Below are positions 47,279 through 55,300 of a DNA stretch of 64,000 bases, piece after piece (the stretch's first letter is position 1; each line of letters starts with the position of its first letter). Position numbers and translations under genes: made by a program. The stretch spans positions 816,753-880,752 of the forward strand of contig NZ_HG966617.1 in the NCBI RefSeq assembly GCF_000689395.1, read 5' to 3'. The notes under the pieces are model-generated. The model was not told the origin of the DNA, did no database searches, and saw only the letters and a program-made list of their open reading frames with translations. Source of the stretch: Candidatus Phaeomarinobacter ectocarpi. Its GTDB lineage: Bacteria > Pseudomonadota > Alphaproteobacteria > CGMCC-115125.

Positions 47279-48257
47279 CACACTCAACGTCGCGCTCGCC
47301 AACCTGGCCTCGCCCATGGTGCTGTTCTTTGCCCTTGGCTTCCTGGCAGCCCTTGCCCGGTCGGAGCTGTCAGTGCCCGAAGCGGTGGGTAAGGGGCTTG
47401 CCCTCTACCTCATGCTTGCCATCGGCTTCAAAGGCGGCGTATCGGTCGCGGAAGCCGGGTTGAGCACGCAGCTGCTGGTGACCGCACTGGCGGGCATCAT
47501 TCTGGGCTTCATCGTCCCGGTCATTGCACACACGCTGCTGCGCATGACCACACGGCTCGATGACGCGACCCGTGCCGCCGTCGCAGCGCATTACGGCTCC
47601 ATCAGCGTGGTCACCTTCGTGGCCGCGACCGAGGTCGTGACATCCATGGGGCTTGTCTTTGACGGCTACATGGTTGCCGTCATGGCCTTGATGGAAACGC
47701 CAGCCATTATTGCGGGCCTTCTCTTGGCGCGCGGGGCGGTGACATCCTCCAGTCCTGAAACCGCCACCCCCTGGAGCAGCCTTGCCCGAGAGGTCTTTCT
47801 CAATGGCAGTGTGGTGTTGCTCATCGGGGCCTTCATCATCGGCATTGCCACAGGCACCAAGGGAATGCAGTCGATCGGTCCTTTTGTGGAAGCGCCCTTC
47901 AAAGGCATATTGTGCCTGTTCCTGCTGGACATGGGGCTGCTTGCCGCGCGTCGTCTGCGGGAATCCACCGGTCTGACATTTCCGCTCGCGGCCTTTGGCA
48001 TCTACATGCCGCTGATTGCGGCAGTGCTCGGCGTCGTGAGTGGCACATTGCTGGGTCTTGATGTCGGCAGCGTCGCCTTGCTGACCGTGCTATGCGCCAG
48101 CGCCTCATATATTGCGGTTCCGGCGGCAATGCGCATGGCGCTGCCCGAGGCCAATGCGGCTATCTACTTGACATTGTCGATGGCGATCACGTTCCCCTTC
48201 AATCTCGTCATCGGAATCCCACTCTACATATCTGCTGCGCAGATGCTGGCGGGATAA
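47271..48257 (+). CDS. sbtA: Sodium-dependent bicarbonate transporter SbtA
   Basis: Polytopic membrane protein of 328 aa with about ten hydrophobic segments in two inverted halves, as in SbtA. The segments AIGFKGGVSVAE, AAHYGSISVVTFVAATE and ALMETPAIIAGLLLAR carry the family's conserved glycines and serines. In cyanobacteria SbtA imports HCO3- with Na+. The assignment is supported by the next gene, a PII-like protein, the usual SbtB partner. No carboxysome or RuBisCO genes are in the window. Confidence 0.88.
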   Translation: MADTLNVALANLASPMVLFFALGFLAALARSELSVPEAVGKGLALYLMLAIGFKGGVSVAEAGLSTQLLVTALAGIILGFIVPVIAHTLLRMTTRLDDATRAAVAAHYGSISVVTFVAATEVVTSMGLVFDGYMVAVMALMETPAIIAGLLLARGAVTSSSPETATPWSSLAREVFLNGSVVLLIGAFIIGIATGTKGMQSIGPFVEAPFKGILCLFLLDMGLLAARRLRESTGLTFPLAAFGIYMPLIAAVLGVVSGTLLGLDVGSVALLTVLCASASYIAVPAAMRMALPEANAAIYLTLSMAITFPFNLVIGIPLYISAAQMLAG

Positions 48258-48277
48258 CCCATGCAAGGCACAATTCA

Positions 48278-48604
48278 ATGGCTATAGAAACAACCACGTG
48301 CAAACGCATCGAACTGGCAATTGCCAAGGCCCATCTGCGGGTGTTCGCGCGCGTCTTCGAGACGGTCGGGGTAACCGGCTGGACAGCGCTCAAGACAGTG
48401 GGCGGGGCAGGGACATCCGGTGTCTGGCAGGAAGATCAGCTGACCGGGGCAGAAGACCACATCGTGGTCATCGCCATCACAGACGATAAAGGCGCCGACG
48501 AGGTGCTTGCGAAAATCAGCAAGCTCTTTGAGCGCTATCCCGGCATAGTGTCCGTCAGCGAGGCGCAGGTGCTACGCCCAGAACGATTTGCGGGCAAACC
48601 CTGA
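48278..48604 (+). CDS. sbtB: PII-like regulator SbtB
   Basis: 108-aa PII-superfamily protein 20 bp after sbtA. The sequence gives the beta-alpha-beta pattern (CKRIELAIAKAHLRVFARVF), a T-loop-like GGAGTSGVWQEDQL, and DHIVVIAITDDKGADEVL. In cyanobacteria SbtB binds adenine nucleotides and inhibits or tunes SbtA. The ATG at 48278 has AAGG 10 nt upstream. Likely an operon with sbtA. Confidence 0.82.
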   Translation: MAIETTTCKRIELAIAKAHLRVFARVFETVGVTGWTALKTVGGAGTSGVWQEDQLTGAEDHIVVIAITDDKGADEVLAKISKLFERYPGIVSVSEAQVLRPERFAGKP

Positions 48605-48645
48605 GGGTTCGCCCGCACTCAACGTCTTCAATGTGTCAAAGCGGG

Positions 48646-49404
48646 TTACGCCGCGTGCGTGCCGTTCGCCAATGCGCCGATCACAGGCACCTTGCCCACA
48701 ACCGTGCGTCCCAGGGCAAGGCCTTCTGACACGGCCTCCGTGGTGACCGTTGACACCGTGGGACGTGACAGGTCGAACTGCGCTTCCACAGTCTCGTCAC
48801 GGAACCGGTCAACTTCACCACCGAACTTTTCCGCAATCCGGTACATGCGCTCATTCTTGACGAGGCAGAGCATGTAAATCCGGCTCATGAAACGGTTGCG
48901 GCCAATCGTCAGCATCCGCTTTGTCAGCTCAGATCCAAGGCCGTAACCCTGCATGTTGCTTTCAACGGCAACAGCAGCTGATCCTTCGAGCGGCAGACGC
49001 CATCCGATCGGCGTGAGGATACCCGACGCTGTCACTTCACCGTCCACAACCGCACCAATCACGATGTCGCGGAACCAGTCGATGCGATCCACATAGGTCT
49101 GGATAAAGCGGTTGGTGACCGGACGGCCAAACCGCAACGTGCGATCGTCGCGGTCGAGGCGGCACAAATGGCGGCGCATGGCATCTGCTTCCAGCGGCCA
49201 GATTCGGCGAATAACCGGCTGAGCAATTGCGCGGGGCTTTGAAGGCTTGGCTTCAGCCTTGGGCGCTGCTGTCTTCTTTGATGCTGTCTTTGAAGCTGAT
49301 TTTGCGGCGGTTTTCCGCGCAGTTGGCTTCTTGGCCGCTGTTTTACGGGCAGCTGTTTTCGTCCGCGCTTTGGACTTTGGAGCGCTTTTTCGGGCTGTAG
49401 CCAT
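48646..49404 (-). CDS. GNAT acetyltransferase with histone-H1-like N-terminal tail
   Basis: 252 aa. The first about 60 residues are Lys/Ala/Thr-rich with repeated KTAAKK/RKTAAK units, like H1 or the C-terminal tails of bacterial nucleoid proteins. The following GNAT domain shows the acetyl-CoA loop MQGYGLGSELTKRML. A hydrophobic C-terminal segment ends it. The ATG at 49404 has AAAGGT 8 nt upstream. The tail could bind DNA, RNA or polyphosphate; the target is unknown. Confidence 0.8.
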   Translation of the reverse strand: MATARKSAPKSKARTKTAARKTAAKKPTARKTAAKSASKTASKKTAAPKAEAKPSKPRAIAQPVIRRIWPLEADAMRRHLCRLDRDDRTLRFGRPVTNRFIQTYVDRIDWFRDIVIGAVVDGEVTASGILTPIGWRLPLEGSAAVAVESNMQGYGLGSELTKRMLTIGRNRFMSRIYMLCLVKNERMYRIAEKFGGEVDRFRDETVEAQFDLSRPTVSTVTTEAVSEGLALGRTVVGKVPVIGALANGTHAA

Positions 49405-49494
49405 GAGAATACCTTTCTGGTGCTGACAATGTGTCAGCTGCAATCGGTCGGCGAACCATACACAAAGGCTATGTTGCTCTGCAATATAAGAAGA

Positions 49495-51534
49495 ATGCAG
49501 CCCATCCCAACCCTGATTCGGCCTGACAGACGCTTTTTGTGGTCATTTCGCGTGCCATCACCCCGAAACCTCATCGTGGCGGTGATTGGTTTGGGGGGAG
49601 CACTCATTCTGAATCCTGCATTCGGTGCCGCTCAGGAGAGTGCAGCAGCTCAATCCAGCCCGCCTTGTCCCATATGTGAGATCAGCAGGTCGCTCGCGGG
49701 CGATCTGGCGGACAAGGCAGCAAATCTCAACAGCAAGGCACAGGCAGCACTGGATGCGAGCCGCATCCAGACAGACCCATCCAAAATGAGGTGGCCGGGC
49801 CCGGCACGTCTGGACAGCGGATCAACAATCTGGACGCAGCAGCAAACCGCACTTGCGCATTCGAAGGCGGCAGATCGTTCAAACCAGATAGCAATGGGCG
49901 TTGATCTGTTGGCGCAAGCTGCGGCGCGCGCGGCATCTGCATGTCTGATGGAAAATATCTGCAGCGCATCTCACCGCGTGATCACACCAGCATCCCCTGC
50001 CTGCGCGGTTATTGGCGGCGACCAGATGGTGGACCTTGATCGCGTCCTGTCACCCATCCGCGCGACAACACGGGCACTGGAAACCGAAGCACTCACCTGC
50101 TCGGCCATGCCGTGCCCCGGCGCTGACTGCACGGCACGTCACGTCCTGCTGGAAAGCGCCGCTTTTGCAGATGGCATCTTGAGTGCTGCCGTTGGGGAAA
50201 CATCTGAAACGGTGGTTGAAGCCGTGCCGCCTGACCTCACCCACACCTCGGACGCAGCAACCGTGTCCGTTAGCATGTCCGGCCTTCAAGCCTTGTCGCG
50301 CCTGGCAGAGATCTTCGATACGACCGGTCTTGATCCGCAGGGGACACAGGAGCTGGCCGCAAGCCTGGCCAACATCGAAAAAAATTTGATCAAGCCGGTT
50401 TCGGGGGAAGGGCGTCCTCCGCGCTGGCGGCGCGTCTCGCTCCGCCTGGCACTTGCCGGCATGCGCGATGCGCTGGGCAGTCTGCGTCTGGAAAAGCGTG
50501 TGTCCCAGCCTGCAGCATGGGAGCGGGCAGCAGGCCGCCTTGAAACAGCGATGAAATCTCTCATGCGCCTTGAACGCACAAAGCCGGTAGATGCAGGGGC
50601 GAAAGCGACCCATGCCTTATCCTGTCCCGGCGTTGACCCGCAGCTGACACGAACTCTCTTTCAGTTGCGCCGGGCGATCAATGCGTCCGCCGTTTGCTCT
50701 GTGCGCAGCGGGTGCAGCGCGCAGGAGGCGATTGATCAGGGCACACAGCGGGCAGCTGTGTTGGTTGGCAAGCCGGTGCTGGAGCCAAGGCTTGAGTTGA
50801 TCAAGACCCTTGAAGAAGAAGTGGCGATCAGCCCTGCGGTGCTCAGTGACGCCGGTGTGTCCGCTGAGCCCGTGCCTGGCATTTCATTGACGCGTACGGC
50901 CTACCAGCAGGGCAGCGCGATCGAGCTTGATCTGGAAATCCGCAACAACCGGTGCCTCGCCAATGGTGGTCATGTGGCTCTCGTACCGTTGGATGAAGCG
51001 AACGGTGCGATTGCCATATCGGTTGATCTGCTTGCCGACACAGTCGAGCAGGCGGAAGTTTCAGGCGATCCAAAATCGCGCCTGCTTTTCCGCGCCCCGC
51101 CGGAGGGTTCTTACACCGCGGCTGTCTATGCTGGAGCTGCGGAAGGCGGCGCGCTTCTGGCGGCAACGCCACTGCGTGTCACCAAGCCTGAGCCGCACCG
51201 CTGCGACGGGTGGACCGGCGTCTGGCGGACCGAGTTTGGGCGCCTCGTCACTGTGCAGCACGATGATGAAACGGTTACCGGGTCATATGGCCGGGATCCC
51301 GGTGTGCAGCCAGGTTTTTTGTTTGGCCGTATACGGAATACCCAACTGCGCGGTGTGTGGGTGTCAGAAATCAGTTCCGGCGGCGCGCGCCTGACACTTG
51401 AGGGCGATGGCGTGTTTCGCGGCAGTTGGGGCCTGTCACCGGATCAGATCACAAATGGCGGCCGCTGGTCGGGCGTCTGCATCGCCCAGGCGCCTGACGA
51501 TCAGTCCCCCGAAGGGTCCATGGATGCGAATTAG
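49495..51534 (+). CDS. Large secreted Cys-rich protein of unknown function
   Basis: 679 aa. An N-terminal basic stretch and hydrophobic segment (LIVAVIGLGGALILNPAFG) form a likely signal peptide. Paired cysteines occur (CPIC, CLMENIC, CSAMPCPGADC, CSVRSGC), which suits a disulfide-rich periplasmic or surface protein. A beta-rich domain near 460-565 resembles an Ig-like module. The last about 90 residues (GWTGVWRTEFG, GRWSGVC) look like a lipocalin-type fold. I do not recognise the whole. It meets the XRE gene tail to tail with 4 bp overlap. Confidence 0.75.
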   Translation: MQPIPTLIRPDRRFLWSFRVPSPRNLIVAVIGLGGALILNPAFGAAQESAAAQSSPPCPICEISRSLAGDLADKAANLNSKAQAALDASRIQTDPSKMRWPGPARLDSGSTIWTQQQTALAHSKAADRSNQIAMGVDLLAQAAARAASACLMENICSASHRVITPASPACAVIGGDQMVDLDRVLSPIRATTRALETEALTCSAMPCPGADCTARHVLLESAAFADGILSAAVGETSETVVEAVPPDLTHTSDAATVSVSMSGLQALSRLAEIFDTTGLDPQGTQELAASLANIEKNLIKPVSGEGRPPRWRRVSLRLALAGMRDALGSLRLEKRVSQPAAWERAAGRLETAMKSLMRLERTKPVDAGAKATHALSCPGVDPQLTRTLFQLRRAINASAVCSVRSGCSAQEAIDQGTQRAAVLVGKPVLEPRLELIKTLEEEVAISPAVLSDAGVSAEPVPGISLTRTAYQQGSAIELDLEIRNNRCLANGGHVALVPLDEANGAIAISVDLLADTVEQAEVSGDPKSRLLFRAPPEGSYTAAVYAGAAEGGALLAATPLRVTKPEPHRCDGWTGVWRTEFGRLVTVQHDDETVTGSYGRDPGVQPGFLFGRIRNTQLRGVWVSEISSGGARLTLEGDGVFRGSWGLSPDQITNGGRWSGVCIAQAPDDQSPEGSMDAN

Positions 51535-52127
51535 CGCGGCTTTCTGAAATACTGAATGCGCATGACAATGCGCGCAGCCCAGTCGAGCTCCGCGCCAAAG
51601 CGCACGTCTCCGCCCGCATCAAGCGGCATCAGCGTGAACAGTCCACTGTCCTCCCGCGCCACGCGGCGCAGATACAAACTGTTGTTGTCTCCGGGGACAA
51701 GGCAATCCTGAGCATGGGCCGCTGCAAGGTCTGCTCCTTCAAGCCGGTTGCCGATCAAGAGATCTCCCGCCTCATAGGGGCCGACTCTGCCCGACAGCCA
51801 TACGGCGACGGGGCGGTCGGCGGGGATATCCACCGCGAAGCCGGGAAGGTCCGCTTCCGTTGCCGTCAGTGCCGCACCGTCGCCGGCCAATGTACCCATC
51901 AGGTCAATTTCGCGGCCCTGGGTGCCGGAAATCAGATCACGCACCTGGACATCAAAGACACCGGCAAATCGCTCCAGCCAGTCAATGGAGACCGTCATGT
52001 TGCCGGTTTCCAGCCGGGAAATGGTCTGAGGTGTGGTTTCTACCTTGTCGGCCAGCTGCTGCAGGGTCAGCCCGCGCAGTTTCCGGTAGTGCCGAATACG
52101 TGTCTGCATTGCCTGCCCCCTGATCAT
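51531..52127 (-). CDS. XRE-family transcriptional regulator
   Basis: 198 aa. The N-terminal helix-turn-helix LQQLADKVETTPQTISRLET is followed by a domain reminiscent of S24/LexA-like repressor ends (VGPYEAGDLLIGNRL). The Ser-Lys catalytic pair of LexA is not evident. Starts at 52127 (GGAGA upstream) or 52109 (AGGGGG upstream) are both plausible. It is divergent from the DnaA-domain-IV gene, so it may control it through the palindromes in the 168-bp gap. Confidence 0.85.
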   Translation of the reverse strand: MIRGQAMQTRIRHYRKLRGLTLQQLADKVETTPQTISRLETGNMTVSIDWLERFAGVFDVQVRDLISGTQGREIDLMGTLAGDGAALTATEADLPGFAVDIPADRPVAVWLSGRVGPYEAGDLLIGNRLEGADLAAAHAQDCLVPGDNNSLYLRRVAREDSGLFTLMPLDAGGDVRFGAELDWAARIVMRIQYFRKPR

Positions 52128-52216
52128 TGCTCTGTCTCCGAACCTGCGTCGGAGCTTCTAAGACGGATTGCAACCAGACTTTTTTCAGTCGATTGCCAAA
52201 AAATCTATCCCCGGTG

Positions 52217-52233
52217 TTTACGCAATACGTAAA
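52217..52233. promoter_or_regulatory. Candidate operator TTTACG-N5-CGTAAA
   Basis: A perfect 6-bp inverted repeat with a CAATA spacer in the divergent region between the XRE and DnaA-IV genes. It is a plausible site for the XRE regulator. Confidence 0.45.
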
Positions 52234-52245
52234 AATATCGCAAAT

Positions 52246-52260
52246 CGAACAGTAAGTTCG
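52246..52260. promoter_or_regulatory. Candidate operator CGAAC-N5-GTTCG
   Basis: A perfect 5-bp inverted repeat 13 bp after the first one, directly followed by a TATTAT element that could be the -10 of the DnaA-IV gene. Confidence 0.4.
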
Positions 52261-52295
52261 TATTATGTTCCTATAGGATAGCGGGGAAAACCTCA

Positions 52296-52670
52296 ATGCC
52301 GAACGTAATTGACGCGAGAAGGCCAACGGCCTCAGGGCCCAGACTCACTACGTATAAGTCGCAAAGTAGGCAGTTATCACAACTTGTGCGAGCATTTGTG
52401 TCTCATCAGTTCAATGTGTCTGTGGATGAGCTTGTGTCTGCCCAGCGCGGATCCTCTGCGGCGTGTCACGCCCGCCAGGTTGCCATGTACCTCACCCATG
52501 TGGTCTTCGGGGTCACGCTCACGAGCGTTGGCGATGAGTTTGGCCGCGACAGGTCCACCGTCTCCCATGCCTGCCGCAAGGTGGAATGGTCCCGGGACGA
52601 CGTGGTGTTTGACCAGCTCCTCTCGCGCCTGGAATGGCAACTGCGCGCGGCCACCGGCAAGGAGGTTTAG
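52296..52670 (+). CDS. Stand-alone DnaA domain IV (DNA-binding) protein
   Basis: 124 aa. The core ARQVAMYLTHVVFGVTLTSV plus DEFGRDRSTVSHACRKVE matches the DnaA-box-binding domain IV, including the GRDxxTVxHAC signature; the ATPase and other DnaA domains are absent. Such proteins could recognise DnaA boxes without initiating. GGGGAA lies about 9 nt before the ATG. The downstream DUF6456 gene starts 4 bp after its stop. Confidence 0.9.
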   Translation: MPNVIDARRPTASGPRLTTYKSQSRQLSQLVRAFVSHQFNVSVDELVSAQRGSSAACHARQVAMYLTHVVFGVTLTSVGDEFGRDRSTVSHACRKVEWSRDDVVFDQLLSRLEWQLRAATGKEV

Positions 52671-52674
52671 CGCC

Positions 52675-53595
52675 ATGGCAAAAACACCTCCCTCCAAATG
52701 GCTCACACCCCCATCAGCAGCCCCTGTGCCCGCAAAACCGGTAGCCATCGCGAAAGGCGAACTTGACCGGGAGGCGCGCCGTATTCTGCCGCGCCTCGTG
52801 TCGCCGGGCACCCACCTTGTTCCGGTTCCCCAGACAAAGCGCTACGCCATACGCTCGGGAAGATCGCGCGGTGGCACCCCGCGCACCCGTGTGGACGCGC
52901 GCATCGTTCATGCGTTTGAGCGCGACGGATTGATTGCAGCAACCGGTGATGAGTTCACCCTTACGGATCTTGGCCGTGCCCGTGTCTCCCGGGACGCGGC
53001 GACCGTGGACCCCTTTCGTGCCCAGCATCAACTCGAAGGTACCCGGATGATTGACGGGCGAGGGGACGGCACAAGAACCGCGCTCACGCCCATGCGCGTA
53101 AACCTAGCGGAAACACCGCTTGGGTGGCTGCGTCGCCGCAAAGGTGCCAACGGCAAGGCGCTCATTTCACAAAACCAGTTTGAGGCCGGTGAAAAACTGC
53201 GCGCGGATTTCACCAGCGCCCAGATGACCCAGCGGGTGACCGCGGACTGGTCCGTCCAGCTCGACGGCAATCGCCGCAACGCGAATGAGGGTCTGAATGT
53301 CAGCGAAAAAGCACTGGCCGCACGCCAGCGCTTCTATAAGGCATTGGATGCCGTCGGGCCCGGCCTCGCGGAACCGCTGGTGGATGTGTGTTGCTACCTG
53401 AGCGGCCTTGAAGATGCCGAGCGACGCATGGGGTGGCCGCAACGCTCAGGCAAAGTCGTGCTCGCCATCGCACTGGAGCGTCTGGCTGGCTATTACGGCT
53501 TCAATGGATCATCTGGCGGGCGAAACAGGTCCAGCTACGTTTGGCATGCGCCGGACGCACCCGAGATGGACCCGCCGCCGGAATCGCAGGCGTGA
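52675..53595 (+). CDS. DUF6456-domain protein
   Basis: 306 aa, soluble. A winged-helix-like region (RIVHAFERDGLIAATGDEFT) is followed by the DUF6456 signature TPLGWLRRRKG, then LISQNQFEAGEKLRADFTSA and a C-terminal segment LAIALERLAGYYG. In Rhizobiales this domain often follows a DnaA-like gene; function unknown. The start has AAGGAGG about 9 nt upstream, overlapping the end of the preceding gene. Same operon as the DnaA-IV gene. Confidence 0.82.
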   Translation: MAKTPPSKWLTPPSAAPVPAKPVAIAKGELDREARRILPRLVSPGTHLVPVPQTKRYAIRSGRSRGGTPRTRVDARIVHAFERDGLIAATGDEFTLTDLGRARVSRDAATVDPFRAQHQLEGTRMIDGRGDGTRTALTPMRVNLAETPLGWLRRRKGANGKALISQNQFEAGEKLRADFTSAQMTQRVTADWSVQLDGNRRNANEGLNVSEKALAARQRFYKALDAVGPGLAEPLVDVCCYLSGLEDAERRMGWPQRSGKVVLAIALERLAGYYGFNGSSGGRNRSSYVWHAPDAPEMDPPPESQA

Positions 53596-53599
53596 GGGG

Positions 53600-53962
53600 T
53601 CAGCTAATCAAGAACGGTGTTGCAAGCAGGGCGGCTATGACGAACTCAAATGCGGTGCCGCCGTAATTGGCTCCGTTGGCCGCGCGATCAATCACCATCG
53701 ACACAAGTCGCACAATACCGGTCAATCCCCAGCCGCAGGCGAGCGTCACAAAAGCCGTGTCGCTGCCGGTTACAAGGGCAAACGCGTGCCCCCCGGCGAA
53801 CACGCCCCCATAGGTTGCCCGAACTTCGGAAATTGAATGCGGCAATGCGTCGTCAATCTTGATCCCGACAAGCTTTGCCGCGCCATAGGGACGAAAAATA
53901 GCAAACAGCCCAAGCCCCAGCCCGATGACACCGCCAATGTAAGGCAGGACATAAAGACCCAT
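53600..53962 (-). CDS. Small membrane protein, DUF4345-like
   Basis: 120 aa with about four hydrophobic segments and a central acidic stretch (IDDALPHSISEVRATYGG). It resembles DUF4345. It begins one base after the sufE stop codon, so the two are one operon, and is convergent with the DUF6456 gene. Confidence 0.65.
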   Translation of the reverse strand: MGLYVLPYIGGVIGLGLGLFAIFRPYGAAKLVGIKIDDALPHSISEVRATYGGVFAGGHAFALVTGSDTAFVTLACGWGLTGIVRLVSMVIDRAANGANYGGTAFEFVIAALLATPFLIS

Positions 53963-53963
53963 G

Positions 53964-54398
53964 CTAGGCGACCCCGGCGTCTGCCAGAGCTGCAGAGGCA
54001 TCGGCCTGAATTCGACCGACCATCGCGTGCAGACCATTTGAGCGTTGTGGACTTAGATGTTCATCAAGACCGATCTGCTGAAAAACCGGGTCCGCCGGTG
54101 TTTTGGCGATCTCGGAAGCCGGACGTCCTGAATACAGCCGCAGCACAATCGCAATGAGCCCGCGCACAATATGGGCATCACTGTCGCCAATGAAGGTAAG
54201 AACCGGCTCACCATTGTCGCCCCTGGCAACATGGGTCTGGAGCCAAACCTGGCTCACACAGCCTTTTACCTTGTTTGCGTCCGAGTGTTCTGCCTCTGGC
54301 AGTGGCTCAAGGTCTTTGCCCAGCTCGATCACATACCGATACCGGTCTTCCCAATCATCAAGATAGGAAAAGTCGTCAATCAGATCGTTGATACTCAC
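53964..54398 (-). CDS. sufE: Cysteine desulfuration protein SufE
   Basis: 144 aa. SufE takes sulfur from the desulfurase SufS for Fe-S cluster assembly. The sulfur-accepting cysteine is in VKGCVSQVWL (about residue 47). The length and overall pattern (GLHAMVGRI at the end) fit. It is followed closely by the DUF4345-like gene. Confidence 0.92.
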   Translation of the reverse strand: MSINDLIDDFSYLDDWEDRYRYVIELGKDLEPLPEAEHSDANKVKGCVSQVWLQTHVARGDNGEPVLTFIGDSDAHIVRGLIAIVLRLYSGRPASEIAKTPADPVFQQIGLDEHLSPQRSNGLHAMVGRIQADASAALADAGVA

Positions 54399-54514
54399 AG
54401 CCAGACACGTCCTTGATCAGCATAGCGCGATGGCTGGATACGCCATCCCTCTTGCCTCAAAGACATAGGCTTTTGGGGCTGGTGAGACAACTGGTGGGAA
54501 ACAGGCAAAAAAAT

Positions 54515-54580
54515 GGCGCGTATTGCACTGAGGGGACAAGACCTGGGGGGGGAAGGTCTTTGGGATGTGCAATACGCGCC
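54515..54580 (-). terminator. Two-tier hairpin; probable terminator of the DUF5330-like gene
   Basis: A perfect 14-bp outer stem (54515-54528 with 54567-54580) encloses a 7-bp inner stem (54538-54544 with 54554-54560) whose loop contains a run of eight G on the plus strand. On the minus strand the structure is followed by a run of seven T (54507-54513). It lies about 70 bp past the stop of the minus-strand gene, so a terminator is the simplest reading; a small RNA ending there is an alternative. Confidence 0.6.
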
Positions 54581-54650
54581 CTTGAGAGGATCGCTATAAT
54601 TGTGAAACAGCTAAGGCTGCTTCTGGTTCCCGGGTCAGCCCGGTTTTTGC

Positions 54651-55067
54651 CTACGCGCCTTGTGAGGGGATGGGCGCGGGGACATCTGCAGTAACTTCAG
54701 CGGGCGTTACGGGCGCAGCCGGCGATACGCCAGGCGCACCAGTCTCGGCACTGCGGGCATCAATGAGGGCCTGCGCAGCCCAGCTCACAGCTTCACCGGT
54801 GTAGTAGATGAGTTGGTTTGCAACGTGTGATCCGCCGGCAGCAACGGTGTCGCATACAGCGTCATTGCGTTCACAAAAGCTCAAAACGTCAGAGCCTGTG
54901 TTCATGGCCATATCTACAGCGGCGCTGGCATCGAAGACTTCCGCGTCGCCAGCAGGTGCGCCTGACGCAGCCTGTGCCGTGCCGTCAGAAGAAGACATGC
55001 TTGGCGCCGATGGCAGCAGAACCGCAACAACGGCAATCCAGAAGGCAATTCTCAAAATAAGCATCAA
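54651..55067 (-). CDS. DUF5330-like exported protein
   Basis: 138 aa. An N-terminal hydrophobic segment serves as signal or anchor (RIAFWIAVVAVLLPS). The core FCERNDAVCDT has two cysteines, and the end is rich in Ala/Pro. It resembles DUF5330 proteins of alphaproteobacteria. Function unknown. Confidence 0.6.
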   Translation of the reverse strand: MMLILRIAFWIAVVAVLLPSAPSMSSSDGTAQAASGAPAGDAEVFDASAAVDMAMNTGSDVLSFCERNDAVCDTVAAGGSHVANQLIYYTGEAVSWAAQALIDARSAETGAPGVSPAAPVTPAEVTADVPAPIPSQGA

Positions 55068-55193
55068 ACCGACCCCTCGGTTGCGCCGTCTTTCGCCTGG
55101 ACCGGTTCATCCGATCCACAGCATTAGAGGGCATTGCTTCTAATCATGCTGCGAGATTAGGCGCGGGGGTCTTGTGAGGTTGCAAAACAAATA

Positions 55194-55207
55194 GATCAAA
55201 TTTGATC
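55194..55207. promoter_or_regulatory. Perfect 14-bp palindrome GATCAAATTTGATC
   Basis: It lies in the gap between the end of ppk2 and the start of the DUF5330-like gene, about 130 bp upstream of the latter. The length makes chance less likely, and it could be an operator. No known regulator is matched. Confidence 0.4.
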
Positions 55208-55300
55208 CAACTCCCCTTCCAATGGTGCAAATGCGCGCCATGCCTAAGGTGGGGTTTTGTGCGTCGCTAAAATCAAAACGGCACTTGTGTAAAATTTTAG

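Noticed and set aside
47271-48604. Part of a carboxysome or autotrophic locus
   Set aside because: No RuBisCO, shell or carbonic anhydrase gene is present; the neighbours are oxidative and regulatory genes.
54595-54600. TATAAT as a plus-strand promoter
   Set aside because: No -35-like sequence lies 16-18 bp upstream; kept only as a note in the hairpin finding.
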